This document shows positions 26,492-34,841 of a stretch of DNA of 64,000 nucleotides, piece after piece. Position 1 is the stretch's first letter; each line of letters begins with the position of its first letter. The notes beneath the pieces were generated by a model that saw only the letters and a program-made list of their open reading frames with translations, was not told where the DNA came from and ran no database searches. The position numbers were made by a program, and so were the translations under genes. The stretch comes from Haloterrigena sp. KLK7 (lineage in GTDB: Archaea > Halobacteriota > Halobacteria > Halobacteriales > Natrialbaceae), in NCBI RefSeq assembly GCF_037914945.1, contig NZ_CP149787.1, positions 3,286,001-3,350,000 on the forward strand, given 5' to 3'.

Positions 26492-27892
26492 ATGTCGAAC
26501 GAAACTGACGGGGGCATTCAGATCGAATACGGCGTCGACGACAAACCGCCGTTGCCGAAATCGATCCTGCTGGGGTTGCAACACGTCGCGGTGATGATCG
26601 TGCCGGCGACGGCGGTGGCGTACGTCGTCGCGAATGGGGTCGGTCTCGAGGCCGACGCGGCCTATCTCGTCCAGATGGTCCTGCTGTTTTCCGGACTGGC
26701 AACGATGGTCCAGGCGTACACCGTCGGCCCGGTCGGCGCGCGGCTGCCGATCGTCATGGGCTCGAGTTTCACCTTCGTCGGCGCGACGATCGATATCGGT
26801 GCTAGTTTCGGGATGGCCGCCGTCTTCGGCGCGATCCTCGTCACCGGCTTCGTCGTCGAGGGACTCATCGGCTGGCAGTTCAAACGCATCAAACCCTTCT
26901 TCCCGCCGCTGGTGACCGGCCTCGTCGTGGTCATCATCGGTCTCTACCTGATCCCCGTCGCGATGGACTACGCCGCCGGCGGGGCGGACGCACCGGACTT
27001 CGGTGCCCTCCACCACATCGGACTCGCCGGACTCGTGCTGGCCATCGCCGTCGGGCTCAATATGTTCACGCGCGGCGTCACGCGACTGTTGTCCGTGCTG
27101 GTCGCGATCATCGTCGGCTACGCGGCCGCCATCGCACTCACGTTCGCCACCGGGCTCGAGCTCGTCTCCTTCTCGGACGTCGGTAGCGCCGCCTGGGTCG
27201 CGCTTCCGTCGCCGACCCACTTCGGATTCGAGTTCGAGCCGATCGCGATCGCCACGTTCGCCGTCCTCTTTCTGGTCTCCTCGATGGAGACCGTCGGTGA
27301 CATGTCCGGCGTCACGGCCGCCGAGGGGCGGAATCCGACCGACGAGGAGTTCCGCGGCGGCCTGTTCAACGACGGTCTGCTGAGTTCGATCGGCTCGATC
27401 TTCGGCGCGTTCCCGATTACCTCGTTCTCCCAGAACGTCGGCATCGTCAACTTCACCGGCGTGATGAGCCGCCACGTCGTCGGCATCGGCGGCGTCTTCC
27501 TCGCCGTCCTCGGACTGAGCCCCAAAGTCGGCGCCGCCGTCACGACCATCCCCAGCGCGGTCTTCGGCGGCGCGGTGCTGCTGATGGCCGGGATGGTCGC
27601 CGCGAGCGGGTTCCGACTGATCGTCACGCACGTGGACCTCGATCGCCGGAACACGGTCATCGTCGCCGTCTCGCTCGGCCTCGGTCTCGGCATCGCGACG
27701 ACGCCCGAGGCCCTCGCGGGACTGCCGAGCCGCGCCGAGCTGTTCTTCGGCCAGCCGGTCATCGTGACCGCGCTGTCGGCGCTGGCGCTCAACACGCTCG
27801 TCCCCGGCGACTCGAGCCCGCTGTTCGACGCCGTGCCCGCCGCGGAGACGTCGGAGGCGGAGTCGCCGACGGTTGGACCGAGCGACGACTGA
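26492..27892 (+). CDS. NCS2 family uracil/xanthine-type permease
   Basis: A 466-residue membrane protein with 12-14 helices. Diagnostic segments are SILLGLQHVAVMIVPATAVA at the start, the substrate-site region FAVLFLVSSMETVGDMSGVT, and the later SIFGAFPITSFSQNVGIV. These belong to nucleobase:cation symporter 2. The exact base transported (uracil, xanthine or guanine) cannot be told. The ATG at 26492 is preferred over 26459. Upstream AT-rich DNA (26440-26470) with CATATACGAG could hold its own promoter, so it may be only partly co-transcribed with hpt. Confidence 0.9.
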   Translation: MSNETDGGIQIEYGVDDKPPLPKSILLGLQHVAVMIVPATAVAYVVANGVGLEADAAYLVQMVLLFSGLATMVQAYTVGPVGARLPIVMGSSFTFVGATIDIGASFGMAAVFGAILVTGFVVEGLIGWQFKRIKPFFPPLVTGLVVVIIGLYLIPVAMDYAAGGADAPDFGALHHIGLAGLVLAIAVGLNMFTRGVTRLLSVLVAIIVGYAAAIALTFATGLELVSFSDVGSAAWVALPSPTHFGFEFEPIAIATFAVLFLVSSMETVGDMSGVTAAEGRNPTDEEFRGGLFNDGLLSSIGSIFGAFPITSFSQNVGIVNFTGVMSRHVVGIGGVFLAVLGLSPKVGAAVTTIPSAVFGGAVLLMAGMVAASGFRLIVTHVDLDRRNTVIVAVSLGLGLGIATTPEALAGLPSRAELFFGQPVIVTALSALALNTLVPGDSSPLFDAVPAAETSEAESPTVGPSDD

Positions 27893-28020
27893 TCCCGTCG
27901 ACGAGCTATCGTTCGGCCCCGAACGCGAGTCGAACGCCGAATCGGCCGGCGTTCTCGCATTTGAGACGGTCACCGACCCCTGAAAAATCCTTTATCCGGC
28001 CGTTCGTGGTACCGCCGGCC

Positions 28021-28578
28021 ATGCCAGACGTCGCAATCGTCGGCGGCGGCCCCGCCGGCCTGAGCGCAGCACTCTTCACCGCGAAGAACGACCTCGAGAC
28101 CGTCGTCTTCGACACCGACGAGACGTGGATGCACAAGGCCCATCTGTTCAACTACCCCGGAATCCGGAGCATCAGCGGCAGCGAGTTCATGGAACTGACT
28201 CGCGGACAGGTGAGGGACCGCGGTGCCGACGTCCGCGTGGGCGAGGAAGTATCCGACGTCGAACCGGGCGACGACGACTTCACCGTCGAGACTGAGGACG
28301 GCGAGTACGACGCCGACTACGTCGTCCTCGCGACGGGCGCGGACCGCTCGATGGCCGAGGACCTCGAGGTCGAGTTCGACGAGGACGGGACCGTCGACGT
28401 GGACCTGGACACCGAGACGAGCGTCGACGACCTCTACGCGACGGGCGCGATGGTCCGCGACGAGGAGTGGCAGGCCGTCATCGCCGCCGGCGACGGCGCT
28501 TCGGCGGCGCTCGACATCTTAAGCAAGGAGAAGGGCGAGCACTTCCACGACTTCGACGTCCCGGACGACGTGCCGTGA
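28021..28578 (+). CDS. short thioredoxin-reductase-like FAD protein lacking the redox CxxC
   Basis: A 185-residue protein with the FAD-binding start VAIVGGGPAGLSAALFTAKN, the TrxR-like FNYPGI segment, and the second FAD motif DYVVLATGADRS, ending with DDLYATGAMV and EEWQAVIAAGDGASAALDIL. Unlike true thioredoxin reductases (~320 residues) the NADPH-binding domain and the redox-active CxxC are absent; the two FAD halves are directly joined. Such mini-TrxR proteins recur in haloarchaea. Function is unknown; FAD binding is likely. A TTTATCC element about 27 bases upstream suits a leaderless start. Confidence 0.8.
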   Translation: MPDVAIVGGGPAGLSAALFTAKNDLETVVFDTDETWMHKAHLFNYPGIRSISGSEFMELTRGQVRDRGADVRVGEEVSDVEPGDDDFTVETEDGEYDADYVVLATGADRSMAEDLEVEFDEDGTVDVDLDTETSVDDLYATGAMVRDEEWQAVIAAGDGASAALDILSKEKGEHFHDFDVPDDVP

Positions 28579-28656
28579 TTCGGCCCGCGACTCGCCGCCG
28601 CGCGGCCTGCGTGTTCGGGGCCCACGACTAAGCGAATTCTCGTCGCGATTTCACGT

Positions 28657-29181
28657 ATGGACACCACTAGCGCCGACCGCATCGACGACTTCGAGGAGCT
28701 GTTCCACCACAAGCTCGCCCAGATGTACTACACCGAGCAGGAACTCGTCGAGACGTTAGACGAGATGGCGATCAACGCGACCAACGACAAGATGAGCGAG
28801 GGGTTCGCGGACCACCGCGACGAGACCCGGACCCACGTCCAGCGTCTCGAGGAGGTCTTCGCGGCCCTCGACCGGCCGGCGGAGCGGCGGGAGGATCCGG
28901 TCCTCGACGCGCTCGAGCAGGAGCGGCAGACCCTCGAGGACGCCATCGAGGACGACATGCTCAACATGGCCTATCTGAACGCCGCGATGATGACCGAGCG
29001 CATCGAGATGACGGCCTACGAGGGGCTGTCGACGATGGCGAAACAGATCGGCTACGACGAGGAGATCCGCGAGCCGCTCGAGTCCAATCACGACGAGGAG
29101 GAGTCGACCTACCGCGAACTGTCGGCGATGCAGACGGCCTCCGACATGAAGTCGCTGTGGGACCGACTGACGCCCTCGTAA
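28657..29181 (+). CDS. DUF892 (YciE/YciF) ferritin-like stress protein
   Basis: A 174-residue four-helix protein of the DUF892 family. It begins after a short leader with FEELFHHKLAQMYYTEQELV and contains Glu/His residues on helices (HRDETRTHVQRLEEVF; NAAMMTERIEMTAYEGL; NHDEEESTYRELSAM) that can bind a di-iron centre. The family is linked to stress and ferroxidase-like chemistry in bacteria. No partner gene is adjacent. Confidence 0.85.
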   Translation: MDTTSADRIDDFEELFHHKLAQMYYTEQELVETLDEMAINATNDKMSEGFADHRDETRTHVQRLEEVFAALDRPAERREDPVLDALEQERQTLEDAIEDDMLNMAYLNAAMMTERIEMTAYEGLSTMAKQIGYDEEIREPLESNHDEEESTYRELSAMQTASDMKSLWDRLTPS

Positions 29182-29719
29182 CGTCGCTCCCGAGACGCCC
29201 GCATCGGACGCCGCGGGACGCGATTCGAGTCCGTTTTCTTCGATCCGCTCCGGAACGCCGGTAAAGCCCGTCGGGACTGGGCGCTATCGATCCCGACCCG
29301 AGACCATGCATGAGTATGTCACCCACATACTTTATACTCGTGGCCGTCCCAGTACGGTGTACAGTCGGGCGATAGCAAGTCCGACGGCCGACGGACGCAT
29401 CGCGCTCGACGGCGGGCCGCGCACCTTCGTGGCGTATTGCAACGGGCGTCCACCGTCGCTCCGGACCCGTTATCCGCGCGGCCCGTTCCGCGACCGTCGA
29501 GACGAAACCGATCGAAGCGACCTTTTCACCGGTCAGTCCACCGGGAGCGGGGTCGGCTCGAGGCTCGCGTCGGAACGTCCCCGCTCTCGGATTAGCCGCG
29601 TTCCGCGATCGACTCGTCGCCCGTTCGGGAGCCGCTCGGCTCGAACGGCGCGCCGATCCGGCGTGGGTATATATCACACAGTGATCTTTTTGGTCTCGAA
29701 CGGGTAATTGCGTGCAAGA
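29182..29719. other. long intergenic region with TATA-like elements and inverted repeats
   Basis: About 540 bases without a convincing gene. A nested inverted repeat lies at 29312-29339 (GTATGT / ACATAC inside GAGTAT / ATACTC) with ACTTTATACTC next to it. A second TATA-like element at 29668-29674 precedes the HAD gene and is followed by the palindrome ATCAC-ACA-GTGAT (29673-29685). The open frame starting at 29306 is Arg-rich and looks spurious. A small RNA from the 29330 element is possible but unproven. Confidence 0.45.
29668..29685 (+). promoter_or_regulatory. TATA box with adjoining palindrome upstream of the HAD gene
   Basis: TATATAT (29668-29674) overlaps the start of ATCAC-ACA-GTGAT, a palindrome with 5-bp arms. 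A repressor bound there would cover the TATA box. The factor is unknown. Confidence 0.4.
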
Positions 29720-30385
29720 ATGCAGTACGACGCCGTTCTGTTCGACTTCGATGGCGTCGTGGTCGAGAACCCCTCGCCGCGACGCATGTACGACGCGCTC
29801 ACGCGTACCTACGAGAAACTCGGCTGCTCCGATCCGGCGGCCGAGACGGTTCAGGAGGTACTGAGCGGCGACTTCGAGTCGATCGCCGACCGCTGTCGCC
29901 GGCTCGAGGTCGACACGGACACCTTCTGTTCGCAGGCGGCCCGCGAGATGATCCGGACCCAGCTCGCGGACGTCGAACGCGGCCTGCGTTCGATGTACGA
30001 CGACGTCACCGCGGTTCGCTCGCTCGAGTTACCGCTGGGGGTCGTCAGCGACAACCACCCGACCGTGGTCTCGCGACTGCTCGATCGCTTCGGCCTCCGG
30101 TCGCTGTTCGAGGCCGTCTACGGCTGCCCGCTCACCCCCGACGGTCTCGACCGTCGCAAGCCCGACCCGACCAACATCGAACGCGCGATGGGCTCCCTCG
30201 AGGCCGAGTCGGCGCTGTACGTCGGCGATCGACCGGTCGACGTGCGGGCGGCCCGCAACGCGGGCATCGACTCGGCGCTGGTCACGCGCGCGGGCGACGA
30301 GATGGAAACGGAGACGGCGGAGTCGCCCGACGCGTCTCCCACCTATCGGCTGGCCTCGCTCACCCAGTTGCCGATGGTCCTCTAG
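29720..30385 (+). CDS. HAD-superfamily hydrolase (phosphoglycolate phosphatase-like)
   Basis: A 221-residue HAD protein. Motif I is LFDFDGVVVENPS with both catalytic Asp residues near residue 8. Motif II Ser/Thr candidate is in GVVSDNHPTVV, the motif III Lys in RRKPDPTNIE and motif IV in ALYVGDRPVDV. A helical cap occupies roughly residues 18-90. These enzymes dephosphorylate small metabolites; substrate unknown. The ATG at 29720 is preferred to a TTG at 29708. Confidence 0.85.
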   Translation: MQYDAVLFDFDGVVVENPSPRRMYDALTRTYEKLGCSDPAAETVQEVLSGDFESIADRCRRLEVDTDTFCSQAAREMIRTQLADVERGLRSMYDDVTAVRSLELPLGVVSDNHPTVVSRLLDRFGLRSLFEAVYGCPLTPDGLDRRKPDPTNIERAMGSLEAESALYVGDRPVDVRAARNAGIDSALVTRAGDEMETETAESPDASPTYRLASLTQLPMVL

Positions 30386-30583
30386 ACCGGCGTTCGACTC
30401 CAGCCGGCCGTCCCGCCGACGTCCGTGGTCACCGAGACGTTCCTGCCGACCTCCGTTCCTCGAGACCGTCCCGCGGAGACGAATCCAGGGACACCCGTCG
30501 CGAGGTTCTCGAGGCTGCGTTGTCCGTCGACCGTCCGGCTACTACCGCAATTTCGATCTCGGTCGCGACCGTCGGCGCCGCAG

Positions 30584-30913
30584 TCAGGCCCGCCGTTCGT
30601 CGAAGTGCTCCGTACAGAGCACGTGATAGACGGTGTCGTCGGGGACGACGTCGCCCGCCGGCGTCTCCTTGAACAGCGTAACGCCGTACGCCGCGTCCTC
30701 GTCGCAGTCGACGCAGGTCCCGGGCCCGTGCTGCGTGCCGGTGCTCCGGTGGCCGGCGCCCGTGTACGCGTCGCCCGCCGTCCGGAACTCGGCGCAGTCG
30801 CGACAGAGCCGCCACCGGTTGTCGATATCGGCGAGTTCGAAGATGTGATAGGCCATCTCGTGCTGAGTGAACGGTACCGCCGCGTTACAGAAGAGACAGT
30901 CCGCGGACGTCAT
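30584..30913 (-). CDS. small Cys-rich (zinc-binding) hypothetical protein
   Basis: A 109-residue protein with three CxxC pairs (CLFCNA at the N-terminus, CRDCAEF near residue 37, CVDCDED near residue 68) and a late Cys-His pair (VLCTEH). It could bind two zinc ions. No named family is recognised. The start is the ATG at 30913, so it is divergent from the gene at 31061 with about 150 bases between. The frame is open far upstream, but only this part has protein-like composition. Confidence 0.65.
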   Translation of the reverse strand: MTSADCLFCNAAVPFTQHEMAYHIFELADIDNRWRLCRDCAEFRTAGDAYTGAGHRSTGTQHGPGTCVDCDEDAAYGVTLFKETPAGDVVPDDTVYHVLCTEHFDERRA

Positions 30914-31060
30914 GGACGACCCTGCTCCGAGAGGGTGTGTAACGGTTTCCCACGAACTGTCAGGGACGGACGCGCTACCGAGGAGACCGCGAGTCGACGG
31001 CCCGGCTTCGCCGCAGATTCCGGCCATCGCTTTTTGCGCTCGAGGGTGGGAGTCCCCGGT

Positions 31061-31993
31061 ATGAACGACGCGGACTGGGACGAGCTCCGATCGCAGTGTG
31101 CGGCCCTCGAGTCCGGCGCGCAGCTCCTGACGCCGCTGTCCGAGCGGCCGTTTCGCGTCCAGACGACCGCCGAGGACCGGATCGTCGTCCGCTTCGCGGA
31201 CAGCACCGAGGAACGCCCGCTCTGGCGCGAACAGTTCGGCGTCTTCGACGAGCGACTCGAGGACCAGGGGATGGCCGTCGACGACCTGCAGCCGGGCGTC
31301 GAGCCCTACGCGACGGTCCTCACGCTCTCCGACTCGTACGCCGTCGCGGACGACGCGATCGTCAGGGACGACGACGCGACCGGCGGCGAGAGCCCGTTTC
31401 TCGTCTCGGCGGCCGACGCGCGGACGCCGCCGGAGCGACTCCACGACGACGCCCTGCTGCTGGCTCACCTCGTCGAGTACCTCAACGTCGACGACCACGA
31501 CGCCCTCGAGTCGCTCGATACCGACGCCCTGACCGACTACTACGTCCTCGCCTCGGACGTCCAGCGCGGCGCCGACGGAGTCCGCGCGACGGCCCGCGAC
31601 GAACTGCTCGAGCGGCTCGGCCCCGATCAGGAGCTCCACGGCCGCTTCGGGACGGTCCGGCGGACGACCCGCACGCGCCGCCGTCCGAAGGACGACGAGA
31701 CCGTCCTCGCCGCCCTCGACGAGCGCGGGATCCCCCGCGAGTGGGTCCTCGGCGTCGATCCGGACAAACTCGACGTCGTCCTGTCGGTGACAGACCTCGA
31801 GGAGGACGCGGTGTTCGACACCGACGAGGACGTCTACGTCCAGAAGATCGGCGTCGACGAGGACGAGAAGTACTCGCGGCTGCAGGGGCTGGCCGACCGC
31901 ATCGACGAGCTCGCCGACGCCGAGGGCGAGGCGCTCACCGACGACCTCGAGGCGCTCGAGGACCGCCTCGAGGAGGCGCTGACGGCCGGCTAG
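31061..31993 (+). CDS. hypothetical acidic haloarchaeal protein
   Basis: A 310-residue soluble, very acidic protein. Three regions can be seen: an N-terminal alpha/beta part (residues 1-100), a helical middle (about 120-185) and a C-terminal part with a basic segment VRRTTRTRRRPKDDETVLAA, followed by strands and a last charged helix (about 280-308). No catalytic motif or zinc site is visible, and the family is not recognised. The start is an ATG after CCCGGT at 31061. It is divergent from the small Cys-rich gene. Confidence 0.65.
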   Translation: MNDADWDELRSQCAALESGAQLLTPLSERPFRVQTTAEDRIVVRFADSTEERPLWREQFGVFDERLEDQGMAVDDLQPGVEPYATVLTLSDSYAVADDAIVRDDDATGGESPFLVSAADARTPPERLHDDALLLAHLVEYLNVDDHDALESLDTDALTDYYVLASDVQRGADGVRATARDELLERLGPDQELHGRFGTVRRTTRTRRRPKDDETVLAALDERGIPREWVLGVDPDKLDVVLSVTDLEEDAVFDTDEDVYVQKIGVDEDEKYSRLQGLADRIDELADAEGEALTDDLEALEDRLEEALTAG

Positions 31994-32125
31994 TCGTCGG
32001 AGCCTGACCCGAGACAATCCGACGCGCCGGCGAGCGATCGCCCGGTGGCGACGCCGGTCGTTCGACGGCCACCGTCGTGGAATCCGATACCCGTTTCCGG
32101 CAGCCGCACCTACCGACGGACAGCC

Positions 32126-33082
32126 ATGCGTTCCCGCTCGACGGGCACCCGATTCCTGATGGTCGCCGTCGGCTGCCTGCTCCTCCTGACGTCGCTCGGG
32201 CTGGCCGGACTCGGCTATCTGGCGCTCGCCGCCCTCTGGCGGTCGGCCCCGGACCCCGCGACGACCGTGCTCGTCGTCGTCGGCGCCGGACTGCTCGTCG
32301 GCTATCTGAGCTACCGGTTCGGGACGGCGGCGGTCCTCTCGCGGCTCGAGGCCGTCGAACTCCCGCGGTCGCGGGCGCCGGCCCTCTATCGCCGTCTCGA
32401 CCGCCTCGAGGAGCGGATGGGCGTCGACGCGCCGACGCTCTACGTCGCCCGGCTACCGGCGCCGAACGCGTTCGCCATCGGGACGGCGCGCCGCGGCGCG
32501 ATCGTCCTCGATCGGTCGCTACTGCGGTTGCTGACCGTCGACGAACTCGAGGGACTGCTCGCCCACGAGCTCGCCCACCTCGAGGGGTACGACGCGTTCG
32601 TCCAGACGCTCGCGTTCAGCGTGTTCCGAACGGTCACCGGGCTCCTCTTCCTGCTGTGCGCGCCGCTCCTGGTGGCGATCGTCGGCACCGCCAGAGCCGT
32701 CGCGTGGATGCGCGGCCGACCCGGCGCGTGGACCCACACGACGTTCGGCCGCCTCCTGGGTCGACTCGAGCGCGGCGTCCAGCTGGCGTTCCTGCTGGTG
32801 ACGCTCGCCGTCCGGGCCCACTCGCGCCGACGGGAGTACGCCGCCGACGACCGCGCGGCCGCGGTCACCGGGAACCCGATCGCGCTCGCCCGCGCGCTCC
32901 GGAAGATCCAGCGCGTGGCCGATCCGCGCCGCGGACTGCTCTCGCCGCTGTACGTTCACACTGATGAAGACGACTGGACGCAGCTGTTCTCGACCCATCC
33001 CGACACGAGCGAGCGGATCGAACGGCTGATCGAACGGACGCGGACCGCTCCGTCGAACGGTCGACCGCAGCGGGTCCAGTGA
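32126..33082 (+). CDS. M48 family membrane metalloprotease (HtpX-like)
   Basis: A 318-residue membrane protease. Two hydrophobic helices (about residues 9-38 and 45-62) precede the catalytic domain. The zinc motif HELAH is at residues 147-151 (LLAHELAHLEGYDAF), two more hydrophobic segments follow, and the third ligand is in SRRREYAADDRAA. The arrangement is that of HtpX-like proteases for membrane-protein quality control. The ATG at 32126 is preferred because upstream codons are Arg/Pro-rich. Confidence 0.9.
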   Translation: MRSRSTGTRFLMVAVGCLLLLTSLGLAGLGYLALAALWRSAPDPATTVLVVVGAGLLVGYLSYRFGTAAVLSRLEAVELPRSRAPALYRRLDRLEERMGVDAPTLYVARLPAPNAFAIGTARRGAIVLDRSLLRLLTVDELEGLLAHELAHLEGYDAFVQTLAFSVFRTVTGLLFLLCAPLLVAIVGTARAVAWMRGRPGAWTHTTFGRLLGRLERGVQLAFLLVTLAVRAHSRRREYAADDRAAAVTGNPIALARALRKIQRVADPRRGLLSPLYVHTDEDDWTQLFSTHPDTSERIERLIERTRTAPSNGRPQRVQ

Positions 33083-33196
33083 CCGCCTCGAGTCGGTCGG
33101 AGAGCGTTTCGGACTCCGAACGGCTATCGGCGAACGAGATGGCCGGGGACGGTGACTCGAGGAAGAGACGCGCCGATAGCGAACGCGGCGGATCGG

Positions 33197-33463
33197 TCAC
33201 GCACCGGTCCACCCGCAGTCGACGCACCTGCGGACGCCGCCGTCGGCGATCGTCGTTCCCGAACAGGTCGGACAGGCGCTCACGCGCGTGCCGCCGTCGG
33301 TGGCCACGCGCTCTCGAGTCCGCTCGCGCTCGAGGTCGGCCGGCAGCGACGGATGACAGGTCGCACAGACGCGTTCGGTCCGCCGATGGGTCATGGTCTC
33401 CGTTCGGGTTCGATGCTCGAAGCAGCGGGCTACCTCGTCACCGCAGCGTTCGCATTCGACCAT
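33197..33463 (-). CDS. small zinc-ribbon protein, hypothetical
   Basis: An 88-residue protein with four CxxC-type knuckles: CERCGDEVARC near the start, CATCHP near residue 33, CPTCSG near residue 64 and CVDCGW near the end. Two zinc-binding modules are likely, the second a classic zinc ribbon. The family is not named. Upstream on its strand is ACTTATTGTG, a TATA-like element about 28 bases from the ATG. Confidence 0.65.
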   Translation of the reverse strand: MVECERCGDEVARCFEHRTRTETMTHRRTERVCATCHPSLPADLERERTRERVATDGGTRVSACPTCSGTTIADGGVRRCVDCGWTGA

Positions 33464-33727
33464 TGTGTGCTAACAACCACCACACCACACAATAAGTGTT
33501 TCCCACATGTTGTGATATAGCGATGATCTACGCTAGTTCGTCACCCGTATTCCGAATTATAGACGAGGTCGTCGAATACATTCCCATATCGGTTGGGCAT
33601 TCGGCGTGGAACGCGGCGAGGGAGTCGACCGTGACCGACAGCGCTCGAGCGTTCGTGGCGCGACGGACAGACTCAGGGGTCCACGAACCCGCAAATACTT
33701 TTGGCTGCACGGGTCGTACCTCGAATC

Positions 33728-34354
33728 ATGTACGTGCGGGACGCGAAAAACAGGGAAGAGGTCTGGTTGCTCGATCACATCGAGGCGATGGGGCTCGACG
33801 AGACGGCGTTCCGCTCGCGCGACTACGTCGTCGCGGTGGACGAGGCGTCCGGCGAGAAGGCCGGGTTCGGCCGGATCAGGATCCACAAAACCGACGACAC
33901 TGCGCCGGCTGACGCCGATTCCGATCGCGCCGGCGGGCGCGCGAACGACGTCTGCGAGCTGACCAGTATCGGCGTCCTCGAGGGCTGGCGCGAACAGGGC
34001 GTCGGCGCACACGTCGTCGAGCGGCTCGTCGAGTACGCCGGGGATCAGGGGTTCGACACCGTCTACACGCTGACGAGCGAGGGGAGCTACCTCGCCCAGT
34101 TCGGCTTCGAGCGCGTCGAGGAGTCGGAACTGCCGGCGGTCCTGCGGGACCGACTCGAGGACAAGCGCGAGGGGGTCGATCCGGACGCCGTGCCGCTGGC
34201 GATCGACGTCGACCGGTTCCGGATGCCCGACCGCCTCCGCGAGGCGTTCAAGCGGGCCCCCGAGGGCCGGGACGACGTGTCGAACGACGAGTCGGCCGAG
34301 GACTTCGGGATCGACTCCGAGTCGGCGACGTACAAGTACGATACGGGCCGGTAG
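33728..34354 (+). CDS. GNAT family N-acetyltransferase
   Basis: A 208-residue protein with the GNAT acetyl-CoA signature in the right order: DVCELTSIGVLEGWREQGVG (beta4 and pyrophosphate loop) near residue 76, then VVERLVEYAGDQGFDTVYTL and the FGFERVEESELP beta6-beta7 region. A ~60-residue acidic tail follows. The opening RDAKNREEVWLLDHIEAMG is typical of haloarchaeal members. The acceptor substrate is unknown. A TATA-like AAATACTT is about 30 bases upstream of the ATG. Confidence 0.85.
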   Translation: MYVRDAKNREEVWLLDHIEAMGLDETAFRSRDYVVAVDEASGEKAGFGRIRIHKTDDTAPADADSDRAGGRANDVCELTSIGVLEGWREQGVGAHVVERLVEYAGDQGFDTVYTLTSEGSYLAQFGFERVEESELPAVLRDRLEDKREGVDPDAVPLAIDVDRFRMPDRLREAFKRAPEGRDDVSNDESAEDFGIDSESATYKYDTGR

Positions 34355-34418
34355 CTCGCCGCGAGAGGTGTTGTGACCTCGAGTCCGCCGGTAACGCCGG
34401 TGGCGATCGGGGAACGGC

Positions 34419-34655
34419 TCAGTTACGCCGATCCCCTAACCGCTGTGGCTGCCTGTCGAAGCCGTGAGAGAACGCGACCCACGCGATCGCGGAGACGGCG
34501 AGGATCGGCGGCAGGATCGCGAACCCCCACAGCGGATCCAGCCCCCACCCGAGCAACAGGACGAGGTTCGCCAGTCCGATCGCCAGAAACGGGGCGACGT
34601 ACAGCGCCGCCCGACGGCGGTCTCGGTCGTCGTCGGTCGGTACCGGCGGTTCCAT
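34419..34655 (-). CDS. small two-helix membrane protein
   Basis: A 78-residue protein. After an Arg/Asp-rich N-terminus there are two hydrophobic segments (YVAPFLAIGLANLVLLLGWG and FAILPPILAVSAIAWVAF) and a polar tail with HGFDRQP. It is a typical small haloarchaeal membrane protein of unknown role. The ATG at 34655 gives a sensible N-terminus; longer in-frame starts add low-complexity sequence. Confidence 0.7.
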   Translation of the reverse strand: MEPPVPTDDDRDRRRAALYVAPFLAIGLANLVLLLGWGLDPLWGFAILPPILAVSAIAWVAFSHGFDRQPQRLGDRRN

Positions 34656-34841
34656 ACCGGCCCTACCACGGCATCGCTGAAAAACGGTCGTGCCGGGACG
34701 GGCGACGGTCACGGAATCGTGTGCGTGTGAGTCGCTACCGTCGCCGGTCACGAGAATCCCGCGGTGGAGATATCACGATTCGGGACGATACTGGCCACCT
34801 TCATCAACCTTCAAGCCCCAGCCCGTCAATCGGTAACGATA

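Noticed and set aside
29306-29707. A 133-codon frame in the 540-base gap before the HAD gene
   Set aside because: Arg/Ser-rich with no structure. The adjacent TATA-like elements could equally serve the HAD gene or an RNA.
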